Assembly: GCF_000012325.1 (NCBI RefSeq)
Contig: NC_003910.7
Span: 5,208,001 to 5,272,000, forward strand
Origin: Colwellia psychrerythraea 34H
GTDB taxonomy: Bacteria > Pseudomonadota > Gammaproteobacteria > Enterobacterales > Alteromonadaceae
Reading direction: 5' to 3'
Length of the DNA stretch: 64,000 nucleotides
The position numbers and the translations under genes were made by a program. The notes under the pieces were generated by a model. That model searched no databases and had not been told where the DNA came from. It saw nothing but the letters and a program-made list of their open reading frames with translations. How positions within the stretch are numbered: the first letter of the stretch is position 1; each line of letters opens with the position of its first letter. Shown here piece after piece: positions 17,985 through 26,102 of the stretch.

Positions 17985-18455
17985 TTACTTGGTAGGTTTT
18001 TCAGATATCCAAAGTTTAATGTTTCCCTTAACAACAACAACATCATTTTCATCATATGCAGTGATATCGACAAGCATATCACCAGGCTGCCAATCTTCTG
18101 CATTAACCTTTGCTACACATCGAATATCACTACCTGCTTTTGCGGTGTAATCAACGGTCATTCCTTTTGGTATCCAACGTAGGTGCTTAGGTACCGATGC
18201 TTCTGCCATTACCCCCATTGCCATTTCTAAACCATTACAAATAGCGATCACATGCACCGTTTTTATATGATTAAAGACCTTTTTTCTTTTTTTGATAAGA
18301 CAAGTGCACTGGTTAGGTACTAATTCTGAAATTTTAGGACTAATAGTTGCAAAATAAGGCGCGATGCGGCTTACCATAATTGAAAATAGTTTATTTCCAA
18401 AAGGGTATTTTTCAAGTTTATTATATAGCGATAGAGTTTTATTGGTTTGGTTCAT
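17985..18455 (-). CDS. DUF4442 hotdog-fold protein (thioesterase-like)
   Basis: A 156-residue protein matching the DUF4442 group of the hotdog-fold superfamily, which includes acyl-CoA thioesterases. Typical features are ICNGLEMAMGVMAEASVP in the central helix and MTVDYTAKAGSDIRCVAKV followed by GDMLVDITAYDENDVVVVKG in the sheet. No signal peptide is present. It stands alone, about 230 bases upstream of ggt on the same strand. The catalytic activity and substrate are not shown by the sequence. The stretch 17754-17984 between them contains no gene. Confidence 0.8.
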   Translation of the reverse strand: MNQTNKTLSLYNKLEKYPFGNKLFSIMVSRIAPYFATISPKISELVPNQCTCLIKKRKKVFNHIKTVHVIAICNGLEMAMGVMAEASVPKHLRWIPKGMTVDYTAKAGSDIRCVAKVNAEDWQPGDMLVDITAYDENDVVVVKGNIKLWISEKPTK

Positions 18456-18552
18456 AATCTGCTTTTAACGGTTATTTTCAAGAGTTTTCAATGCTAGGTG
18501 AAGATAACTTATCATTAGCTCAACTTCACTACAAACTAATGAAATAGTTAAC

Positions 18553-18822
18553 TATACCCGTTCCACTTGAAGATGCAGGATTCAGCTGGAATTATAAACG
18601 CCTTTAGGCAAGGCATTGATTGAAGAGAATAGTTATTCTATTGTCGAAATCAATAACGTGGCATAAAGCGTTTATAAACCAGCCCTTTGGGGAGACCTGA
18701 GCAAAAAATATTCATCGTTACATTTGTTTTTAAGGGAATAACCCTTAACAAAAAAATGTGCCTTGATTATGATTCGCTCCGGCTTCCTGAAACGAGCATC
18801 TTCAAGTGGAGCGGGTATATAC
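18553..18822. repeat. 270-bp palindromic repeat (copy C)
   Basis: The two ends are near-perfect inverted copies of about 24 bases: TATACCCGTTCCACTTGAAG at the left and the complement of TATACCCGCTCCACTTGAAG at the right, with one mismatch. The core AGGCAAGGCATTGATTGAAG and the following AGAATAGTTATTCTATTGTC are shared with the copies at 51524 and 55574, although the ends differ. It occupies half the gap upstream of the betaine-type ABC operon; no gene is seen in 18456-19000. Confidence 0.8.
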
Positions 18823-19000
18823 ATAAATTTTATTTAAGTTATTTTTAATGATTATAAATTTAACAACTGCATTTCCTTCGTTCTAGTATCGGTGATAGCA
18901 GTTTTCGATCTGAACCATCAGAATGATATTTATTCATTTTTAATGTAATCTGGTCCTGAACGGCAACAAGACTCTTTGATAAAAACTAAAGGAAATAATA

Positions 19001-19972
19001 ATGAAAAAATCAATCCTACCAATAGCCGCTTTAATATTCAGTACTTATATAATGCCAGCTACGGCACAATCAGATTGCGGGGACATCACAATAAGTGAAA
19101 TGAACTGGGCCTCAGGACAATTGGTAACATCGGTATCCAAATTCATTTTAGAACAGGGATACGGCTGTAACGTTCAAACCATCCCGACATCTACCGTTCC
19201 TTCCGTTGTATCTCTTGCTGAAACGGGTAAACCTGACATCATTACCGAACTATGGATCACCGCAGTGCCTCTGTATAAAGAGCTTGAAAAACAGGGCAAA
19301 GTAATCACGGCAACTAAGGTTCTTTCTGATGGTGGTACTAACGGTTGGTGGATTCCGAAATACCTTGCCGACAAACATCCGGAGCTGAAAACCATAGAAG
19401 GCGTCCTGGCTAACCCCGAACTGGTTGGCGGTCGTTTCCATAATGCACCAAACGGCTGGGGCATGAGAACCACGAACGACAACTTGATCAAGGCATTCAA
19501 CTTTGCTGGCAATAAGATGGATGTTTTCAACCATGGCTCAGGTGAAACACTGGCCGCCTCTATTGCATCAGCTTACGACGCCCATGAACCATGGTTCGGC
19601 TACTACTGGGCACCGACGTCTGTCTTAGGTAAGTATGAAATGGTTGCCGTAGATATGGGAGCTTTCGATGAGACAGCTTATGCCTGCGCTGAAAGTAAAG
19701 AATGTTCTAATCCGCAAAAGACCTCTCTGCCAAGCGCCACGGTAGTGACTGCAATAACAACCGATCTGGCTACACGTGAGCCAGAAGTGCTGAACCTGAT
19801 GAAGAAGCTCTCCTTTACTAACAAGCAGATGAGTCAATTACTGGCTTGGCAAGAAGCTAATAAATCCTCTTCTGAAGAGGCTGCAGTTCATTTTATTACC
19901 ACCCAACAGGATATCTGGTCAGCGTGGCTCAGTGAAGACGCCCGTAAAAACCTCGCGTCACTGCTGAAATAA
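19001..19972 (+). CDS. ABC importer substrate-binding protein, glycine betaine/choline type (OpuAC/ProX)
   Basis: A 323-residue periplasmic solute-binding protein of the OpuAC family with a clear signal peptide (residues 1-22, ending ATAQ). ITISEMNWASGQLVTSV near the mature N-terminus and the Trp-rich regions TELWITAV, GTNGWWIPKYL and HEPWFGYYWAP supply the aromatic box expected for quaternary ammonium binding. It is first in an operon with the ProW-like permease and ProV-like ATPase. Base composition is visibly higher in GC than its neighbours, suggesting transfer. The ligand is probably glycine betaine, choline, carnitine or proline betaine; the sequence alone does not decide. Confidence 0.9.
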   Translation: MKKSILPIAALIFSTYIMPATAQSDCGDITISEMNWASGQLVTSVSKFILEQGYGCNVQTIPTSTVPSVVSLAETGKPDIITELWITAVPLYKELEKQGKVITATKVLSDGGTNGWWIPKYLADKHPELKTIEGVLANPELVGGRFHNAPNGWGMRTTNDNLIKAFNFAGNKMDVFNHGSGETLAASIASAYDAHEPWFGYYWAPTSVLGKYEMVAVDMGAFDETAYACAESKECSNPQKTSLPSATVVTAITTDLATREPEVLNLMKKLSFTNKQMSQLLAWQEANKSSSEEAAVHFITTQQDIWSAWLSEDARKNLASLLK

Positions 19973-20144
19973 ACTGCATTAACGATGGGACCAGTAAGCA
20001 AGTATTGATACTGATCCTATCCTCCCACACACATATTGATAACAAATATTGCAACAAAATCAAGATGCCCTAAATACAAAGCAACAACAGTTACCCTGAT
20101 AAGGAATTATCCGAACAGGGTAAAATAAACAGGAAATATTTAAT

Positions 20145-21185
20145 ATGTCATTTTATGACTCGCTATTCGATTCACTTGGGTTACAGGACTGGTGCAGTAA
20201 CGAAGCTAAAGGCGGGCCAATGACAATGGCTGAACTTTTAGCAAAAAGCAAAGGCTCTGCGGTAACCGAAGACACTTCTCTGTGGAATGTACCTTTCCCA
20301 TCACTCGATAACCTCCATGGCGCTTGCAACAGCATCCCTCGTACGCGAGATATGACTTCAGGTGTCGAGCAACTTTTTCTCAATGTGAAAAGCAGCCTTC
20401 AGTTTGTACTTGATCCCCTAACACAGCCTCTGAGCTGGCTATTGGATGGCTCTATCTGGTTATTCGTTGCTACGCCTTGGTGGCTTTTGATCGGATTAAC
20501 ACTTATCGCTGTGCAAATGATGACTCGTTCAAAAGGCGCTACCTTGCTGACCGCTATTACTTGGTTTTTCCTCGCTTTTATCGACCACTACTCTTACGCT
20601 GTGCAAACTATGGCAATTATCTTTGTCTGTACGGGGATCAGTGTTTTACTCGGCGTTCCCATCGGCATAGCGATGTCAAAATACGATAGGTTTCAAAAAG
20701 GTGTCATTCCGATTCTTGATATGCTGCAAACTTTGCCCTCCTTTGTCTATCTCATTCCACTCATCTTTCTGTTTAGTGTCACCGAATCCAAATTATATGG
20801 CATTGCGATTATTATGTACGCGATAGTTCCAGTAATTAGGCTCACTGATTTGGGTATACGATTAGTCGATAAAGATATTATTGAAGGGGCTAATGCCTTT
20901 GGTATGAGCGCCCGTCAGAAATTGTTCAATGTTGAACTGCCACTGGCACTACCTAACATTATGGCCGGCGTTAATCAGACTATTATGATGTCACTGGCGA
21001 TGGTGGTTATTGCTTCACTAGTCTCTGCTCCGGGTCTTGGTGTATTGGTATTGCGGGGAATTAATAACCTTGAGCTCGGTGTGGGACTAGTCTCTGGTTT
21101 CTGTATCGTAATTTTGGCCATCTTGCTCGATCGTGTAAGTAAAGCAACGCTAGCACGGATTGATGTCTCTCAATCTAACACCTAA
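20145..21185 (+). CDS. proW: ABC importer permease, glycine betaine type (ProW)
   Basis: A 346-residue inner-membrane permease. The first 90 residues are a cytoplasmic N-terminal extension as in ProW, followed by about seven membrane segments (WLFVATPWWLLIGLTLIAVQ, AIIFVCTGISVLLGVPIGIA, and others). The EAA loop that contacts the ATPase is EGANAFGMSARQKLFNVELP, and MQTLPSFVYLIPLIFLF is the family signature. It lies between the binding protein (172-base gap) and the ATPase (11-base gap), with AGGAAATATTTAAT as ribosome site. It shares the raised GC content of the operon. Confidence 0.93.
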   Translation: MSFYDSLFDSLGLQDWCSNEAKGGPMTMAELLAKSKGSAVTEDTSLWNVPFPSLDNLHGACNSIPRTRDMTSGVEQLFLNVKSSLQFVLDPLTQPLSWLLDGSIWLFVATPWWLLIGLTLIAVQMMTRSKGATLLTAITWFFLAFIDHYSYAVQTMAIIFVCTGISVLLGVPIGIAMSKYDRFQKGVIPILDMLQTLPSFVYLIPLIFLFSVTESKLYGIAIIMYAIVPVIRLTDLGIRLVDKDIIEGANAFGMSARQKLFNVELPLALPNIMAGVNQTIMMSLAMVVIASLVSAPGLGVLVLRGINNLELGVGLVSGFCIVILAILLDRVSKATLARIDVSQSNT

Positions 21186-21196
21186 GGCAGTGAACA

Positions 21197-22252
21197 ATGA
21201 CAGCTAATATAAAAATATCTATCAAGAAGCTCTATAAAATATTTGGCCCTGACCCTGAAATGGCGCTGCAACATGTTAAAAATGGCGTTGAAAAACCCGA
21301 ACTTTTGGAACAGCACGATCATGTATTGGGTTTGAAAGATATCAACATCGATATTTTAGATGGCCAGGTCACTGTGATTATGGGATTGTCTGGCTCTGGA
21401 AAATCTACTTTGATTCGCCATTTTAACCGGCTGATAGAACCCACTGATGGTCAGATCTTGATTGATGGTATTAATGTGATGGACCTATCTAATGAAGAGC
21501 TGCGTAAAATGCGACAGTCAGATATGTCGATGGTGTTTCAAAACTTTGCCCTTCTGCCTCATAAAACAGTATTGGAAAATGCAGGTACGGCTCTGCGAGT
21601 CAGAGGGGTTTCAACAGAAGAGGCGGATCTAGAAGCTAAAAAATGGCTCGACCGAGTAGGTTTGACTGGCTTTGAAGGACACTATCCACATCAGTTGTCC
21701 GGTGGTATGCAGCAACGAGTGGGTATCGCCCGAGCGCTGACCTCAAACTCGGCAGTGATGTTAATGGATGAAGCTTTTTCAGCACTGGACCCATTGATCC
21801 GTAATGATATGCAAGATCTACTGCTAGCACTTCAAAAAGAGCTGCACAAGACGATTATCTTTATTAGCCATGATCTAGATGAAGCGCTTAAACTAGCTGA
21901 CCATCTGGTTATCCTCAAAGATGGTGAAGTAATTCAACAAGGTGAACCCCAGCATATTCTATTAAACCCTTGCGACCCTTACATTGAAAGTTTTGTCAGC
22001 GAAATTAACCGGGTACGAGTACTGCGAGTACGTTCAGTGATGCAACCGCTACCTGATAACTCCTTAGATACAGCTGGCAGTGTCGATGTCAACGCTACGC
22101 TAGAAGATGTGATCTCTCATTCAGGTGGCGACACTAACAAGGTGTACTTAGTCAAGAAAGAAGGCGAAGCTGTAGGGACTATATGCATGAAAGACTTAGT
22201 GCGTGCTCTGGTGCCCAGAGTTCCCTCCCAAAAAGAAACTATAACGGCTTAG
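21197..22252 (+). CDS. proV: ABC importer ATPase, glycine betaine type (ProV)
   Basis: A 351-residue ABC ATPase that energises the ProW-type permease. Walker A is GLSGSGKST, the signature loop LSGGMQQRVGIARAL, Walker B VMLMDEAFSALDP and the switch His lies in FISHDLDEA. The long N-terminal stretch KLYKIFGPDPEMAL and MSMVFQNFALLPH are typical of ProV/OpuAA. After the nucleotide-binding domain there is one CBS-like module (about 285-345); E. coli ProV (400 residues) is longer. In OpuA-type proteins CBS domains sense ionic strength or nucleotides. The stop codon TAG falls inside a CTTAGAGGCAAGGCATTG repeat core, so the repeat defines the protein's C-terminus. Confidence 0.94.
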   Translation: MTANIKISIKKLYKIFGPDPEMALQHVKNGVEKPELLEQHDHVLGLKDINIDILDGQVTVIMGLSGSGKSTLIRHFNRLIEPTDGQILIDGINVMDLSNEELRKMRQSDMSMVFQNFALLPHKTVLENAGTALRVRGVSTEEADLEAKKWLDRVGLTGFEGHYPHQLSGGMQQRVGIARALTSNSAVMLMDEAFSALDPLIRNDMQDLLLALQKELHKTIIFISHDLDEALKLADHLVILKDGEVIQQGEPQHILLNPCDPYIESFVSEINRVRVLRVRSVMQPLPDNSLDTAGSVDVNATLEDVISHSGGDTNKVYLVKKEGEAVGTICMKDLVRALVPRVPSQKETITA

Positions 22253-22340
22253 AGGCAAGGCATTGATTGGAGAGAATGGTTAATCAGGAGAACATGCTCC
22301 TGAATAACCCTTATTTCATCACCGCGCCTTGAATACAATT
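22248..22340. repeat. Partial copy of the palindromic repeat (copy D) with internal hairpin
   Basis: It starts with CTTAGAGGCAAGGCATTGATT, matching the core of the copies at 51524 and 55574, but lacks the TTATACC end. The TAG in it is the proV stop codon. Downstream TCAGGAG-AACATG-CTCCTGA (22284-22303) is a perfect hairpin without a T tract, which may still end the transcript. Confidence 0.65.
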
Positions 22341-22399
22341 GTTTTAAATATAATGACTTAACTTTCGACTATCAACCGTCTAATCCATATCAAACTTTA

Positions 22400-23299
22400 T
22401 TACGTTAAATACTTCGAAAAATTCTCGACCACATAATCCTTAAACGCTTTTAAACGCAGTGGCTGATGTTTATCTTGTACGTAAACTAAATAAAATGGAG
22501 TGGGCTCTACCTGCCAATGATCAAATAGTGGTACCAATAAACCTTGTTCAAGTTCTGTTTTACAATATAACTCTGGCACTCTAATGATTCCGTTGCCTGC
22601 AATAGCTGAAGAGACCATCACTCTGCCATTTTTACAAGTAAGATTACCCGCTACTATCACTTCAATTTTTTTATTGTTGTCGCTATTAATGAACGTCCAG
22701 TTTTTTAAACTGCCTGCAATACATCGATGATGTACCATACCTTTTGGGTCATTCGGTTTACCATTTTTTGCTAAGTACTTAGGGCTCACATAGGTATTTA
22801 TCTTTATATCGGTAAGTTTTCTAGCAATAAGTGATGAATCGGCTAATTCCCCCATACGAAAAACAAAATCAAATTCCCCTGAAACCAGATCTACTCGTCG
22901 GCTAGAGAAGTCTAGTTCAATATTAATGTCGGGGTGGAGAACCATAAAATCACTTATCAACGTAGCAATAATCTCCTCTGCAATATAACCACCAACACAA
23001 TTAATGCGAATATGACCCGATAAAGAGTCAGCACTTTCGAGTACTCGATCAATAGCATGAGATATACCATTGAGTGACTGTTTACAGCGTTCATAAAACG
23101 CTTCGCCCTGCGGCGTTAAATGTTGCGTGCGGGTAGTTCTTATCAACAGACTAACACCGAGGCTAGATTCTAATTGAGCTAATTGTTTAGAAATATGTGA
23201 TCTTGAACACGCTAGTGCTTCAGCCGCTTTAGTAAAGCTTCCTTGCTCAGCCAGCACTACAAAGGTTCTAATATCAGAAAGACTCACGTGTTTTTTCAT
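22400..23299 (-). CDS. LysR-family transcriptional regulator
   Basis: A 299-residue LysR-type regulator. The helix-turn-helix is at about 8-65 (SDIRTFVVLAEQGSFTKAAE, then CSRSHISKQLAQLESSLG, TRTQHLTPQGE) and the effector-binding domain follows (VSGEFDFVFRMGELADSSL). It is of the CrgA/DmlR type. It is divergent from the SDR gene with a 287-base gap and probably regulates it. Its convergent neighbour is the betaine-type importer, which it could also influence; there is no direct sign of that. The effector is unknown. Confidence 0.92.
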   Translation of the reverse strand: MKKHVSLSDIRTFVVLAEQGSFTKAAEALACSRSHISKQLAQLESSLGVSLLIRTTRTQHLTPQGEAFYERCKQSLNGISHAIDRVLESADSLSGHIRINCVGGYIAEEIIATLISDFMVLHPDINIELDFSSRRVDLVSGEFDFVFRMGELADSSLIARKLTDIKINTYVSPKYLAKNGKPNDPKGMVHHRCIAGSLKNWTFINSDNNKKIEVIVAGNLTCKNGRVMVSSAIAGNGIIRVPELYCKTELEQGLLVPLFDHWQVEPTPFYLVYVQDKHQPLRLKAFKDYVVENFSKYLT

Positions 23300-23586
23300 A
23301 CGACCTCTTTGTCAACTTAGAGTAAACAGATACGACTATTGATGGATATATATCACCAAAAAACAGTAAAGTAAATGATGGTAGTAGTTGGTTATTCCAT
23401 TGGTAAAGTAGCCTACAAGTTAAACCTATAGCGACATAAAGGGTAGATTGACAATAATATAATGTACTAGAAGGCATTAGATTGGTAACTCTTAGTCATC
23501 AATGATGTAAGTAAAGTGCCATATATCATTACCTAAGGTTTCTTTATTATTAACTCAACAGACAAAACTCTATGACGAGGTATAAT

Positions 23587-24306
23587 ATGAAAAATTTAGT
23601 GGTTATTACTGGCGCAAGCTCAGGTATTGGTGAAGAATTAGCGAAACAAATGAATGCACAAGGTCACCCTTTATTGCTGCTAGCAAGAAGAGTTGAAAAA
23701 CTTGAAGCCCTCGGCCTTTCAAATACCCTCTGCATGAAAGTAGATGTAACGAATAAAGAAGCTTTCCAACATGCAATTAACATCGCTACTGATATGTATG
23801 GCCCTGTAGACTTACTGGTAAATAATGCCGGTCTTATGTTACTTGGCCAAGTAGATGTTCAAAATGCAGCTGAATGGCAAGCCATGTATGACGTCAATGT
23901 AATAGGGTTATTAAATGGCATGCAAACTGTGTTACCCGCCATGAAAAAACGCAATACGGGTACTATCATCAATATTAGTTCGGTTGCCGGCAGAAAAACA
24001 TTTGGTGACCATGCCGCTTATTGTGGAACTAAATTTGCTGTTCATGCTATTTCTGAAAACGTAAGAGAAGAAGTGGCTAATAACAACGTAAGAGTCATCA
24101 CAATTGCCCCAGGTGCTGTCGAAACAGAATTATTATCACACACCAGCTCTACTGAAATTATTGCTGGATATGAGTCTTGGAAAAAAGAGATGGGCGGTGT
24201 TTTAGCACCTATTGATGTCTCTAACGCAATTTCATATGCCTATAATCAACCGCAAAACGTTTGTATTCGTGAAATTGTTTTAGCACCAACTAAACAACAG
24301 CCATAG
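23587..24306 (+). CDS. Short-chain dehydrogenase/reductase (SDR)
   Basis: A 239-residue classical SDR, NAD(P)-dependent, cytoplasmic. The cofactor motif TGASSGIG is at residues 8-15, NNAG marks the central strand, Ser in INISSVAG with Tyr and Lys in YCGTK complete the catalytic triad, and APGAVETELL follows. RRVEKLE after the second strand suggests NADPH preference. I choose ATG 23587 rather than the upstream ATG at 23572 because GAGG lies six bases before it. The divergent LysR regulator is likely its controller. Substrate is unknown; the closest look is the YdfG/serine 3-dehydrogenase-like group. Confidence 0.93.
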   Translation: MKNLVVITGASSGIGEELAKQMNAQGHPLLLLARRVEKLEALGLSNTLCMKVDVTNKEAFQHAINIATDMYGPVDLLVNNAGLMLLGQVDVQNAAEWQAMYDVNVIGLLNGMQTVLPAMKKRNTGTIINISSVAGRKTFGDHAAYCGTKFAVHAISENVREEVANNNVRVITIAPGAVETELLSHTSSTEIIAGYESWKKEMGGVLAPIDVSNAISYAYNQPQNVCIREIVLAPTKQQP

Positions 24307-24324
24307 TTAAATATATATAAAATC

Positions 24325-24353
24325 AAAGCGCTTCAAAATTTTGAAGTGCTTTT
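24325..24353 (+). terminator. Rho-independent terminator after the SDR gene
   Basis: AAAGCGCTTCAAAA and TTTTGAAGTGCTTT form a stem with one mismatch, followed by TTTCC. It lies 18 bases after the SDR stop codon. Confidence 0.8.
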
Positions 24354-24797
24354 CCTAAAATCGTTGCAGGTATAACGACGAACAATATCAAACAGCCCTG
24401 GAGTTCTTAATACCCTATTCATAACAATTATCTTTGGTGTTACAACTACCTTACTATGCGGGTGCAATAGGTATTTCCATCAGTTTTGGTTGGAGTGATC
24501 CTACATTTTTTATTTTTCTCTCAGAACTCAGTTACTTTCAATTCAAAAAGCAGCGGCTCCCTAAGTAATAATGCAAAGTGCTACGCTTTATAATTTTAAG
24601 GCGCTTACTGTTTGCTCTTATATAAGTAAAAACACTTACAGTACTTCATTGTATTGTGAATAAAAACCAAGATAGACTCTTGTTAATATTATTAAGTAAA
24701 TCAACTGATTGATGAGTTATCTTATGTCAGAATAATTTACAGTTTACTTTAGCTCTATAAATTTCAATTTCCATTTCATTGAAATAATTACACTTTT
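24354..24797. other. Region without intact gene; possible decayed coding remnant
   Basis: No complete gene is seen. Around 24435-24567 an open stretch ends in a sequence rich in aromatic and hydrophobic residues (GISISFGWSDPTFFIFLSEL) before a stop, without a start codon or ribosome site. It could be the tail of a lost membrane-protein gene or chance. Confidence 0.3.
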
Positions 24798-24803
24798 TCA
24801 AAC

Positions 24804-24845
24804 TGGTACGATTAGTGCTACAATGCAAACTGGTACGACTAGTGC
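24804..24845 (+). promoter_or_regulatory. Two tandem sigma-54-type promoter elements before the PEP-CTERM gene
   Basis: TGGTACGATTAGTGC (24804-24818) and TGGTACGACTAGTGC (24831-24845) are copies 27 bases apart that differ at one position. Each has the invariant GG-N10-GC spacing of a sigma-54 -24/-12 promoter; the usual TTGC is GTGC here. The second would start transcription near 24857, about 70 bases before the ATG. Sigma-54 control of PEP-CTERM genes through the PrsK/PrsR system is established in other bacteria. Confidence 0.6.
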
Positions 24846-24927
24846 CTTAACATATGTAGAAATATTATAATTAATATTTACACGATTACTTGCCAGATTT
24901 ATTTGAAATTTATTAAAGAGATACACT

Positions 24928-25605
24928 ATGAACATAAAACTTCTCCCGCTTATCATATTAACAGCGACTCTAACTTTCCTAACGCCAACGGCTAGTGCAA
25001 GTTTAATTCTTGGTACTGGTACTTCGGCATTAGTTGGTGGTGATTTAACTGACCCTGAAAATGATGGTTTAGTTAATTCTAACGTCAACTATGATGCAAC
25101 TTTTCGTTCAAGTGTAGAACCCGGTTTTGGCGGCGGTGAATTTGCATTCAATGTATTTGATAACACCTTAACAAGTCGCAACGGTAAATGGTGTTGTAGT
25201 GGCGGAAACGTATGGGTCGAAGCAGACTTTGGCACAGACCGTTATATACTAGACATGTTTACGTTATCTTCGGCAAATGACGTACCTAATAGAGATTCTG
25301 ATCAATGGAGAATTCTAGGCTCTAATGATGGTATTAATTATACTGCACTTTATTCTTATGATGTAGCTGGTCAGTCAATTTGGGGCTCAGATCGTTTTGA
25401 AGTAGTGCAATTTTCAAACAACGATGATTATAACGCTAATACTGCTTATAGCATTTTCCGCTATCAATCGACTTCTGTTGTAAGTGGAACAAATCATCAG
25501 TTAGGTGAAATTGAATTTTTTGGTACTCAGATCCCAGAACCTACAACAATTGCTATTTTTGCCTTGGGCCTTATTGGTTTAGCCTCTCGTCAATTTAAGA
25601 AATAA
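24928..25605 (+). CDS. PEP-CTERM sorting-domain protein with discoidin-like domain
   Basis: A 225-residue exported protein. It has a signal peptide (about residues 1-24, LTFLTPTASA) and a C-terminal PEP-CTERM sorting signal: IPEPTTIAIFALGLIGLASR followed by a short basic tail, which the exosortase EpsH/XrtA recognises and removes. The middle, about 55-195, resembles an F5/8 type C (discoidin) beta-sandwich (WVEADFGTDRYILDMFTL, QWRILGSNDGINYTALY, GEIEFFGT), a common carbohydrate-binding fold. Such proteins are surface-anchored or secreted with exopolysaccharide. No exosortase gene is in the window. Tandem sigma-54-like promoters lie upstream and a terminator downstream, so it is a single-gene unit. 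Confidence 0.9.
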   Translation: MNIKLLPLIILTATLTFLTPTASASLILGTGTSALVGGDLTDPENDGLVNSNVNYDATFRSSVEPGFGGGEFAFNVFDNTLTSRNGKWCCSGGNVWVEADFGTDRYILDMFTLSSANDVPNRDSDQWRILGSNDGINYTALYSYDVAGQSIWGSDRFEVVQFSNNDDYNANTAYSIFRYQSTSVVSGTNHQLGEIEFFGTQIPEPTTIAIFALGLIGLASRQFKK

Positions 25606-25636
25606 TATTAAAGATTCAAATTGTAGAGATTCTATA

Positions 25637-25668
25637 AAACACTGATTATAATGATCAGTGTTTTTTTA
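25637..25668 (+). terminator. Rho-independent terminator after the PEP-CTERM gene
   Basis: AACACTGAT and ATCAGTGTT form a 9-bp stem around TATAATG, followed by a run of T. Confidence 0.9.
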
Positions 25669-26102
25669 TGTCTAAAAGTTAGTTATTTATAAATTAAAAC
25701 AAAGTATTCATCCAAGGCCGAGTAGCAATGACTATACCCTATGAGTGCTGATTTCTTTCATTATCCCCTGTCTTTTCAACACCATTGAACACTGTTCTAA
25801 AGTAAGTTGTTTTACTTAACCATTCATTGAAAAATTTCTGCATTTGGTAATCTAGTCAGGTGCTATAAATTTTTGACTGTGACAATTAGAGTTAAAATTA
25901 GCCTTTTTTACTTAGTTGACGCAAGGTAATGAAAAGCTTAAGGTCTTCTTAGAGCGAACAGAAAATATTAAAGACACTCCAATTTATGCTCACCCCATAA
26001 AATTAGCTAACCAAGTAAGTTAATGGATTATTCGAAACTTTGAAAAGCGTAGTAATGTACTTTCAGCGTCAAGGTTAAAACAACTACATATTTAAGTGAG
26101 CA
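25669..26102. other. Intergenic stretch with a possible gene remnant
   Basis: No intact gene. A 35-codon open stretch at 25916-26023 (it reads GNEKLKVFLERTENI and then PIYAHPIKLANQVS before a stop) has protein-like composition but no ATG or ribosome site, and may be the tail of a decayed gene. The promoter of the following cyclase gene is presumably at its right end. Confidence 0.3.

Noticed and set aside
24798..25088. Minus-strand 96-codon frame over the PEP-CTERM promoter
   Set aside because: It overlaps the signal peptide and tandem promoter elements and resembles no protein.
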